A stretch of 5,035 bases of DNA from Lachnospiraceae bacterium (GTDB lineage: Bacteria; Bacillota; Clostridia; Lachnospirales; Lachnospiraceae), in assembly GCA_017446125.1 (NCBI GenBank), contig JAFSRL010000295.1:1-5035 (forward strand), given 5' to 3'. The translations under genes were made by a program, and so were the position numbers. The notes beneath the pieces were generated by a model. The model was not told where the DNA came from. It searched no databases and saw nothing but the letters and a program-made list of their open reading frames with translations. This document shows positions 1 through 5,035 of this stretch, in pieces. The first letter of the stretch is position 1, and each line of letters opens with the position of its first letter.

Positions 1-1
1 A

Positions 2-1672
2 TCCGATAAGATGAGCGCGGAAGACATCGAGGCACTCTTCGATAAGATGACCTTGGGTGATGAAGTGCCCTCCTCCGTTCCGGAAGAGGACCAGATGAGC
101 GACGAGGAAATCGCCGCTATGGTGAGCGAGGCATCGAATGATATCGCCACCACCCTTACGGAAGGAGCGGATGACACCTCCATCCTGGATGCACCCGTGG
201 AAGAGGCGGCGGATTCCGATAACATGGATATCGACCAGCTCATGAGGGATTTTGAGAACGGTCCGGATGCCGTGGAAGCGGATGTTTCCCTGCCTGAGAA
301 TCTTGATGATTTGAAGATTACCTCGGATGCGGAGCTCGATGACATTCTGAACGAGGGAATGAACGAAGAAACCCCGGAAGAAGATATTTCATCCATCCTT
401 GACGGGCTTGACACCGGCACGTCGGATGATGGCGCTTCCGATGACCAGAGCGTTGAGGATCTTTTGAGCGGTCTTGAAGGTGCAGGCACCGCGGATGAAG
501 GTGACATCGATCTTCTGATGCAGACAACAACGTCGGAAGGTGAACAGGCCGCTGCTGCGGTGAGCGCGGAGCTGGATAAGCTGGACGACATCATGAATTC
601 GATGAATGACTCCGGCAGTCTGGATGACCTTCTCGACACGGACGATATGAGTTCGCCGAACGAAGGACTCTTAACGGAATCTTCTCCTTCCATGGATTCC
701 GCAGAAGACCTTTTGCGTCAGAGCAAGGACATTCTGAATTCTCTTGACGGTGTGGATGACGACATCGAGGACTGGGAAGAAAACGCTGGCAAGAAGAAAA
801 AAGATAAAAAGTCGCGCAAAGAGAAGAAGGCGAAGCGCGATAAACACGCGGAAGGTGAAGACGGTGAAGAGAAGAAGGGCTTCTTTGCGAAACTCTTTGA
901 AACCCTGACAACCGAAGAAGACGAGCCCGAAGAAGCAACAGCCGCAGGAGACGGCGAACAGGAGCTTGCTTCCTTGACGGACGAAAACCAAAAGCTGATG
1001 GATGAGCTTGCGGAAGGTGACAAGAAGGGGAAGAAGGGCAAGAAGGAAAAGAAGAAGAAAGAAAAGAAGGAAAAGGTCAAGAAAGAAAAACCGGCAAAGG
1101 AGAAGAAGCCGAAGAAGGAAAAGAAGCCGAAGAAAGAGAAGCCGCCGAAGGATTCTCTTGCGGCAAGCAAGCCGATCGCGCCGAAGAAGGTGATGCTGGC
1201 GTTCCTGTTTGCTGCCTCCTTTGCTGCGGTGCTGATGCTGGTCGCACTGCTGGTTCCCGCCAGACTTACGAGCCGCGAGGCGAAGCGCGCATACCAGACC
1301 GGCAATTATATGACTGCATACCGGCTGCTGTACGGCAAGAACCTGAACGAAGAGCAACAGACGATTTACAACCGTGCCCGTACGGTTGCAAGGATTCAGC
1401 GCTTCTATAACAGCTATGTGAATTACACCAACATGAATATGAAGGAGGAGGCGCTGGACGCACTCCTTATGGCGGTGCGCACCTATCCGGATGTTCAGGC
1501 AGCCGCGGAATCCTATTCTGTCACGGAGCAGGTTGACAGCAATTATCAGGTCATTCTGCAAACCTTGAATGAAAATTACGGATTAAGTATTGACGATATC
1601 AACGCTTTGAATACAATAGAAGACAGGGCAGTTTACACGGCAAGAATACAACAACTGGTAGGGTATCGTTAA
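2..1672 (+). CDS. Acidic/lysine-rich single-pass membrane protein of unknown function, 5' end outside window
   Basis: I do not recognise this protein. Residues are counted from the ATG at base 11, but that ATG has no ribosome site in the 10 bases before it and the frame is open to the window edge (S-D-K before the Met, echoing F-D-K-M at 10-13), so the real start is probably upstream. Residues 1-258 are very acidic, low in aromatics and probably disordered, with about ten short helical motifs (for example AEDIEALF 3-10, MDIDQLM 72-78, EGDIDLLM 163-170, SLDDLL 203-208). A lysine-rich patch (261-278), an acidic linker with KKGFFAKLFETL (288-299), a short helix (318-335) and a second Lys/Pro-rich tract (338-380) follow. 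Residues 394-416 form one hydrophobic membrane segment. The lysines before it suggest N-terminus in, C-terminus out. Residues 417-553 look helical and faintly TPR-like (AYQTGNYMTAYRLL, then EEALDALLMAVRTYP). The stop lies 2 bases before hisH. Function is not inferable; the reading frame is confident. Confidence 0.85.
   Translation, partial: SDKMSAEDIEALFDKMTLGDEVPSSVPEEDQMSDEEIAAMVSEASNDIATTLTEGADDTSILDAPVEEAADSDNMDIDQLMRDFENGPDAVEADVSLPENLDDLKITSDAELDDILNEGMNEETPEEDISSILDGLDTGTSDDGASDDQSVEDLLSGLEGAGTADEGDIDLLMQTTTSEGEQAAAAVSAELDKLDDIMNSMNDSGSLDDLLDTDDMSSPNEGLLTESSPSMDSAEDLLRQSKDILNSLDGVDDDIEDWEENAGKKKKDKKSRKEKKAKRDKHAEGEDGEEKKGFFAKLFETLTTEEDEPEEATAAGDGEQELASLTDENQKLMDELAEGDKKGKKGKKEKKKKEKKEKVKKEKPAKEKKPKKEKKPKKEKPPKDSLAASKPIAPKKVMLAFLFAASFAAVLMLVALLVPARLTSREAKRAYQTGNYMTAYRLLYGKNLNEEQQTIYNRARTVARIQRFYNSYVNYTNMNMKEEALDALLMAVRTYPDVQAAAESYSVTEQVDSNYQVILQTLNENYGLSIDDINALNTIEDRAVYTARIQQLVGYR
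1022..1150 (+). repeat. Purine-rich low-complexity tract encoding Lys/Pro repeats
   Basis: This stretch inside the first gene is nearly all A and G on the + strand, with an uninterrupted purine run of 37 bases at 1040-1076. It encodes residues 338-380, mostly lysine and glutamate with some proline. Two copies of the six-residue unit EKKPKK lie at residues 364-369 and 370-375, with a degenerate third (EKPPKD) after them. A shorter lysine-rich patch lies at residues 261-278. Such tracts can change length by slippage. The reading frame stays open across it. Confidence 0.75.
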
Positions 1673-1674
1673 CA

Positions 1675-2280
1675 TTGATTGCAATCATCGACTATGATTC
1701 CGGCAATACCGCGAGCGTAATGAATGCGTTTCGTGCGCTGGGAGAAGAGGTCATCCTGACAGACAACAAAGAGGTGCTCTTGAGCGCCGACCGCGTGGTG
1801 TTACCGGGCGTCGGCGCTTTTGGCGATGCGATGAAAAAGTTAAACGAGCGCAACCTGGTTGGCGCAATCAAGGAGATTGTCAATCGCGGAACGCCGTTTC
1901 TGGGGATTTGCCTTGGGATGCAGCTCTTGTTTGAAGAGAGTGAGGAGTCGCCGGGCATCAAGGGACTGTCTCTTCTGCCCGGAAGGTTTTTGCGCATTCC
2001 GGAAGACACTGATTTAAAGGTGCCGCAAATCGGTTGGAACGATCTTTCCTTCCCGCATACTTCAAAGCTCTTCGAAGGAATAGAACAGGGGACGCATGTA
2101 TACTTTGTTCATTCGTATTACCTGCCGGTAAGCGAAAACACGGACTTCATCGCCGCGACAACACAGTACGGTGTCACCGTCGGTGCAGCCGTCGAAAAGA
2201 ACAATCTCTTTGCCTGCCAGTTTCACCCCGAAAAATCCGCAGAGGCCGGGCGGCAGATTCTTTTGAATTTTCTGGGATGA
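1675..2280 (+). CDS. hisH: Imidazole glycerol phosphate synthase, glutamine amidotransferase subunit HisH
   Basis: HisH hydrolyses glutamine and channels the ammonia to HisF, which uses it in the fifth step of histidine synthesis. The protein is 201 residues, the usual family length. It is a class I amidotransferase: the N-terminus MIAIIDYDSGN is typical, PGVGAFGDAM (44-53) matches the oxyanion-region motif, GICLGMQLLFE (77-87) carries the nucleophile Cys79, and FHPEKS (183-188) carries His184 and Glu186 to complete the triad. VHSYY (145-149) is also conserved. The start is TTG, chosen because it gives the canonical first residues. A weak ribosome site (GGTAGGG, 1657-1663) lies inside the end of the upstream gene, whose stop is only 2 bases away, so translational coupling is likely. 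hisF follows after a 92-bp spacer, with no hisA between them. Confidence 0.97.
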   Translation: MIAIIDYDSGNTASVMNAFRALGEEVILTDNKEVLLSADRVVLPGVGAFGDAMKKLNERNLVGAIKEIVNRGTPFLGICLGMQLLFEESEESPGIKGLSLLPGRFLRIPEDTDLKVPQIGWNDLSFPHTSKLFEGIEQGTHVYFVHSYYLPVSENTDFIAATTQYGVTVGAAVEKNNLFACQFHPEKSAEAGRQILLNFLG

Positions 2281-2282
2281 TT

Positions 2283-2356
2283 AGATGACAAAAGGGACAG
2301 GTCCAAATGTCACCGTGGGGTTCAGGTGACATTTGGACCTGTCCCTTTTGTCATCT
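2283..2356. repeat. 74-bp perfect inverted repeat (32-bp arms, 10-base loop), REP/MITE-like
   Basis: The arms at 2283-2314 and 2325-2356 are exact reverse complements over 32 bases, and the loop is GTGGGGTTCA. Each arm is itself a quasi-palindrome: TGACA at 2286-2290 pairs with TGTCA at 2308-2312, and GGAC at 2295-2298 with GTCC at 2301-2304. The DNA can therefore form one long hairpin or two small ones. It starts 2 bases after the hisH stop and ends just before the putative hisF promoter. The inner stem is flanked by AAAA and TTTT on either side, so it might act as a weak two-way terminator, but the T run is only four bases. A dispersed non-coding element of the kind copied by REP-associated IS200-like transposases is my inference from its form. 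I see no target-site duplication. Confidence 0.9.
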
Positions 2357-2357
2357 G

Positions 2358-2366
2358 TGATATAAT
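2358..2366 (+). promoter_or_regulatory. Candidate extended -10 promoter for hisF
   Basis: TGATATAAT fits the extended -10 form (TG, one base, TATAAT) perfectly. No good -35 hexamer stands 16-18 bases upstream; that space is filled by the right arm of the inverted repeat, and TTGGAC at 2333-2338 is 22 bases away, which is too far. Extended -10 promoters can work without a -35. Transcription would be expected to start about 7 bases downstream, at or next to the hisF ATG. AT-rich chance matches are possible. Confidence 0.5.
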
Positions 2367-2372
2367 ATCCTC

Positions 2373-3134
2373 ATGCTAACCAAACGCATCATCCCCTGCC
2401 TTGACATTAAGGACGGCAGGGTTGTAAAAGGAATCAATTTTGTCTCTTTGCGCGACGCGGGCGATCCCGTCGAGGCGGGCGCGGCGTACGCCAAAGAGGG
2501 AGCAGACGAACTGGTCTTTTTGGATATCACGGCAACGCATGAAGCAAGAAAGACCGTGACGGACTTAGTGCGCCGTGTCGCGAAGGAAGTCTTCATCCCC
2601 TTCACGGTGGGCGGCGGAATTCGCACAATCGAAGATATCCGTGCGGTCTTGAGAGAGGGTGCGGACAAAACCTCCCTTAACTCCGCGGCAATCAACCGCC
2701 CCGAACTGATTGCGGAAGCTGCGGAGAAATTCGGGAGCCAGTGTGTGGTGGTGGCGATTGATGCCAGAAGACGAAGTGACTCATCCGGCTGGAATGTGTT
2801 TCAAAACGGCGGCAGGATTGATACCGGTCTTGATGCCTTGGAATGGGCGCTGAAGGCAGAGTCTTTGGGCGCCGGTGAGATTCTCCTCACCAGCATGGAC
2901 GGTGACGGGACAAAGGACGGGTATGATATCGCGCTCACCAAAACAATTGCGGAGGCCGTGAAGATTCCCGTCATTGCGTCCGGCGGTGCCGGAACGATGG
3001 AGCATTTCTATGACGCGTTAACGGCAGGGAAAGCGGATGCCGCGCTTGCCGCAAGCCTCTTTCATTATAAAGAACTGACGATAAAAGAATTAAAGACTTA
3101 TCTGAAAGGACGCGGTGTCGCGGTGAGGCTGTAA
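2373..3134 (+). CDS. hisF: Imidazole glycerol phosphate synthase, cyclase subunit HisF
   Basis: HisF joins PRFAR with ammonia from HisH to give imidazole glycerol phosphate and AICAR, linking histidine and purine synthesis. The protein has 253 residues, full length for this (beta/alpha)8 barrel. The N-terminus MLTKRIIPCLDIKDGRVVKG is canonical, with catalytic Asp11. The second catalytic residue is Asp130 in VVVAIDARR. Phosphate-binding loops are seen at VGGGIR (79-84), DGDGT (176-180) and ASGGAG (202-207). No AGGAGG-like ribosome site precedes the ATG. The best partial match is GTGAT at 2357-2361, 11 bases upstream, and it overlaps the putative -10, so the message may be leaderless if that promoter is used. 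The gene is followed after one base by ung, which suggests co-transcription. Confidence 0.97.
   Translation: MLTKRIIPCLDIKDGRVVKGINFVSLRDAGDPVEAGAAYAKEGADELVFLDITATHEARKTVTDLVRRVAKEVFIPFTVGGGIRTIEDIRAVLREGADKTSLNSAAINRPELIAEAAEKFGSQCVVVAIDARRRSDSSGWNVFQNGGRIDTGLDALEWALKAESLGAGEILLTSMDGDGTKDGYDIALTKTIAEAVKIPVIASGGAGTMEHFYDALTAGKADAALAASLFHYKELTIKELKTYLKGRGVAVRL
3122..3126 (+). promoter_or_regulatory. Ribosome binding site for ung inside the hisF 3' end
   Basis: GGTGA matches part of the complement of the 16S rRNA tail and stands 9 bases before the ung ATG. It lies within the last codons of hisF, supporting this ATG as the start and coupling of the two genes. Confidence 0.5.
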
Positions 3135-3135
3135 G

Positions 3136-3789
3136 ATGTTGACGGGCGCATGGGAAGCGGCACTAAAAGAGGAGTTTTCGAAACCCTACTATCATGAGCT
3201 GTACCGGTTTGTAAGGAATGAATATGTGACGAGGACGGTTTACCCGCCCTCCGATAAAATCTTTCACGCGTTTGATGCCACACCCTTGGAACGGGTAAAG
3301 GTTGTCATTCTGGGACAGGATCCCTATCATGAAGCGCACCAGGCGGAGGGTCTTTCGTTTTCCGTCCCCGACGGGGTACCCGTTCCTCCTTCGTTACGCA
3401 ACATCTATCAGGAAATCCATGATGACCTCGGGATTCAGATTCCTTCTTCCGGACATTTGGAACGCTGGGCGACGCAGGGCGTGTTCTTACTCAATACGGT
3501 TTTGACGGTTCGTGCGCATCAGGCAAATTCCCATCAGGGTAAGGGCTGGGAAACGTTTACGGACGCAGTCATTAAGGTCATCAATGAACAGGACAGACCC
3601 ATCGTATTCCTTCTTTGGGGGCGTCCCGCGCAGAATAAATCCGTGATGCTGACAAACCCAAAGCACCTGGTTCTGAAGGCGCCTCATCCGAGTCCGCTTT
3701 CGGCTTACCGGGGATTCTTCGGCTGCCGCCACTTTTCGAGATGCAATGCATTTTTAACAGAACGCGGTGTTGTGCCCATTGAATGGTAA
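3136..3789 (+). CDS. ung: Uracil-DNA glycosylase, family 1
   Basis: Ung cuts uracil out of DNA, where it arises by cytosine deamination or dUTP misincorporation, leaving an abasic site for base-excision repair in the cytoplasm. The protein is 217 residues, close to the usual family-1 size. GQDPYH (60-65) carries the catalytic water-activating Asp62. Phe75 in LSFSV is the uracil-stacking residue. GVFLLNTVLTV (115-125) carries Asn120, which reads uracil. HPSPLSAYRGFFGC (184-197) holds His184 and the DNA-intercalating Leu188. All key positions are present. It begins one base after the hisF stop, so it is probably expressed with hisF although it has no metabolic tie to histidine. A weak dyad follows 7 bases after its stop. 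Confidence 0.97.
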   Translation: MLTGAWEAALKEEFSKPYYHELYRFVRNEYVTRTVYPPSDKIFHAFDATPLERVKVVILGQDPYHEAHQAEGLSFSVPDGVPVPPSLRNIYQEIHDDLGIQIPSSGHLERWATQGVFLLNTVLTVRAHQANSHQGKGWETFTDAVIKVINEQDRPIVFLLWGRPAQNKSVMLTNPKHLVLKAPHPSPLSAYRGFFGCRHFSRCNAFLTERGVVPIEW

Positions 3790-3796
3790 GGATAGG

Positions 3797-3821
3797 ATTG
3801 TATCAAAAAAAGTGATACAAT
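3797..3821. promoter_or_regulatory. 9-bp dyad with 7-base A-rich loop between ung and lysA (operator or weak terminator)
   Basis: ATTGTATCA at 3797-3805 and TGATACAAT at 3813-3821 are perfect inverted repeats separated by AAAAAAG. The stem is AT-rich and followed only by ACTTTTG, so it would be a poor intrinsic terminator. The right half contains a candidate extended -10, so a repressor operator over the lysA promoter is an alternative. The symmetry is seen directly; either role is inference. Confidence 0.6.
3813..3821 (+). promoter_or_regulatory. Candidate extended -10 promoter for lysA
   Basis: TGATACAAT matches TG-N-TATAAT with one change (C for T). No clear -35 is present at 16-18 bases. 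Predicted transcription would begin near 3828, giving a leader of about 50 bases, too short for a lysine riboswitch. It is similar to the TGATATAAT found before hisF. An alternative pairing, TTGTAT (3799-3804) with TACTTT (3821-3826) at 16-base spacing, is possible but weaker. Confidence 0.4.
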
Positions 3822-3864
3822 ACTTTTGATATTCCAATCAGAGTTTTTCCGATGAAACTGTTAC

Positions 3865-3869
3865 AGGAG
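3865..3869 (+). promoter_or_regulatory. Ribosome binding site for lysA
   Basis: AGGAG, with GTGA overlapping its end, stands 10 bases before the ATG at 3880. It is the clearest ribosome site in the window and fixes the lysA start. Confidence 0.75.
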
Positions 3870-3879
3870 TGAACAACGT

Positions 3880-5035
3880 ATGAAAAAAGCATTTGTGACA
3901 TTGGAGCAGGTCAAAAAAATCAACGAGGAATTTCCGACACCGTTTTACCTGTATGACGAGAAGGGAATTGTTGATAATGCGAAGGCGGTGAATGAGGCGT
4001 TTTCCTGGAACAAGGGATTTCGTGAATATTTTGCGGTGAAGGCGACACCCAATCCGGTCATCATGAAGCTTTTGATGGAGTTGGACTGCGGGTTTGACTG
4101 TTCCTCGATGACGGAGCTCATGTTGTCGAAGGCGGTGGGCGCGACGGGGGAAGAGATTATGTTTTCCTCGAACGATACGCCGCCGGAGGAGTTTAAGTAT
4201 GCCGCTGCTAACGGCGCAATCATCAACCTCGATGACATCACGCACATCGAAACCTTGAAGGCTGTGTGCGATACGATACCGGAAACGATTTGCTGCAGGT
4301 ACAATCCGGGCGGCGTGTTTGAATTATCGAACGGCATCATGGACAATCCCGGGGACGCGAAGTACGGCATGACAAAGTCCCAGTTATTTGAATCCTTCCG
4401 CATCTTAAAGGAGCTGGGCGTGAAGCGCTTTGGCATTCATGCATTCTTAGCGTCGAACACGGTGGGGGACGATTATTACCCGCAGCTTGCGGGCGACTTA
4501 TTCCGCCTGGCGGTTCAGATTAAGGACAACTTGGGGATTGCGATTTCGTTTATCAATCTTTCCGGCGGAATCGGGATTCCGTACCGCCTGCATCAGGAAG
4601 GAAACGACATTGCCGTAATCGGAAACGGGGTAAAGGAGCAGTATGAAAATATCTTAACCCCTGCCGGCATGGACGATGTCGCCATCTACACGGAGATGGG
4701 GCGGTTTATGTTGGGACCGTACGGTGCGCTTGTGACGAAGGCGATTCATGAGAAGCACATCTACAAGGAGTACATCGGTGTGGATGCCTGCGCGGTGAAC
4801 CTGATCCGTCCCGCGATGTATGGCGCGTATCACTATATCACGGTGCTCGGGAAGGAAGACAGGATAGCGGATCACATCTATGACGTTGTGGGAAGCCTGT
4901 GTGAGAACAACGATAAATTTGCGATTGACCGCGCGTTGCCGGGAATTGATATGGGGGATTACCTGTTCATTCATGATGCGGGTGCGCACGGCTTCGCGAT
5001 GGGGTATAACTACAACGGTAAGCTCTGGTGCGCGG
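3880..5035 (+). CDS. lysA: Diaminopimelate decarboxylase (variant-motif clade), 3' end outside window
   Basis: This PLP enzyme of fold type III decarboxylates meso-diaminopimelate to L-lysine, the last step of lysine synthesis. 385 residues are visible and the frame is open at the right edge; the family is usually about 420 residues, so only a short C-terminus is missing. The PLP lysine is Lys54 in YFAVKATPNP. GFDCSS (71-76), His187 in GIHAFLASN, SGGIGIPY (228-235) and EMGR (272-275) form the cofactor and phosphate sites. LIRPAMYGAYH (308-318), Cys341-Glu342 in LCENNDKFA and Tyr378 in NYN supply substrate and partner-subunit residues. Several motifs differ from the textbook forms (HIGSQ, GGGLGIPY, EPGR, CESGD), but the key Lys, His, Arg, Cys, Glu and Tyr are kept. 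Another decarboxylase of this family, such as carboxynorspermidine decarboxylase, is less likely. It has its own ribosome site and a putative promoter, so it is likely transcribed apart from ung. Confidence 0.9.
   Translation, partial: MKKAFVTLEQVKKINEEFPTPFYLYDEKGIVDNAKAVNEAFSWNKGFREYFAVKATPNPVIMKLLMELDCGFDCSSMTELMLSKAVGATGEEIMFSSNDTPPEEFKYAAANGAIINLDDITHIETLKAVCDTIPETICCRYNPGGVFELSNGIMDNPGDAKYGMTKSQLFESFRILKELGVKRFGIHAFLASNTVGDDYYPQLAGDLFRLAVQIKDNLGIAISFINLSGGIGIPYRLHQEGNDIAVIGNGVKEQYENILTPAGMDDVAIYTEMGRFMLGPYGALVTKAIHEKHIYKEYIGVDACAVNLIRPAMYGAYHYITVLGKEDRIADHIYDVVGSLCENNDKFAIDRALPGIDMGDYLFIHDAGAHGFAMGYNYNGKLWCA

Noticed and set aside
1002..1193. Arg/Lys-rich small + strand open frame
   Set aside because: It is a frame-shifted shadow of the purine tract (AGA/AGG codons) with no independent support.
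671..1561. Long minus-strand open frames, rich in Phe and Leu, opposite the first gene
   Set aside because: They mirror the lysine/glutamate-rich coding strand (AAG/GAA read as CTT/TTC), lack recognisable domains and have no upstream ribosome site. The + strand frame explains the sequence.
2283..2356. Reading the palindrome as a standard intrinsic terminator of hisH
   Set aside because: The stem is much longer than usual and followed by only four T residues before G. Perfect symmetry of the outer arms fits a repeat element better, though some termination is possible.
3790..3879. Lysine riboswitch upstream of lysA
   Set aside because: The spacer is only 90 bases and lacks the long multi-helix aptamer, which needs roughly 170 bases or more.
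3945..4436. Two overlapping minus-strand open frames of over 130 residues between 3838 and 4436
   Set aside because: They lie opposite lysA, which has full family motifs on the + strand; they show no recognisable domain.
1..5035. CRISPR arrays, tRNA or rRNA genes, toxin-antitoxin pairs, phage or defence genes
   Set aside because: I saw no regularly spaced repeats, no RNA gene signatures and no such protein motifs. Apart from the first gene, everything is housekeeping metabolism and repair.

Overview
The window looks like chromosomal DNA of a Gram-positive, low-to-mid-GC anaerobe. The best guess is Bacillota, class Clostridia, probably Lachnospiraceae-like. This is inferred from the tight same-strand gene packing, the TTG start on hisH, the AGGAG-type ribosome site before the last gene, and the motif style of the diaminopimelate decarboxylase. 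By eye the base composition is roughly half GC. No marker here fixes the genus.

All five genes are on the + strand. (1) Bases 1-1672 hold the 3' part of a gene for a large single-pass membrane protein of unknown function: a long acidic, apparently disordered N-terminal half with short repeated helical motifs, lysine-rich stretches, one membrane segment, and a helical C-terminal domain predicted to lie outside the cell. (2) Two bases later hisH begins, the glutaminase subunit of imidazole glycerol phosphate synthase. (3) Between hisH and hisF sits a 74-bp element with perfect 32-bp inverted repeats, followed by a perfect extended -10 sequence very close to the hisF start codon. (4) hisF is the cyclase subunit partner of HisH. 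(5) ung, uracil-DNA glycosylase, starts one base after the hisF stop. (6) A 90-bp spacer carries a 9-bp dyad overlapping a candidate extended -10. (7) A diaminopimelate decarboxylase gene (lysA) follows and runs off the right edge.

HisH and HisF form one enzyme: HisH releases ammonia from glutamine and HisF uses it to make imidazole glycerol phosphate and AICAR. Ung starts base-excision repair of uracil in DNA and is probably co-transcribed with hisF. LysA makes lysine from meso-diaminopimelate and appears to have its own promoter.

The parts most worth a second look are the uncharacterised membrane protein (an array of motifs resembling the FliM/FliN N-terminal peptide, an FtsY-like GFFAKL island and a lysine-rich tract), the nested palindromic element inside the his pair, and the possible leaderless start of hisF. 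I see no convincing new defence or mobile system. The palindrome is the only mobile-like sequence.
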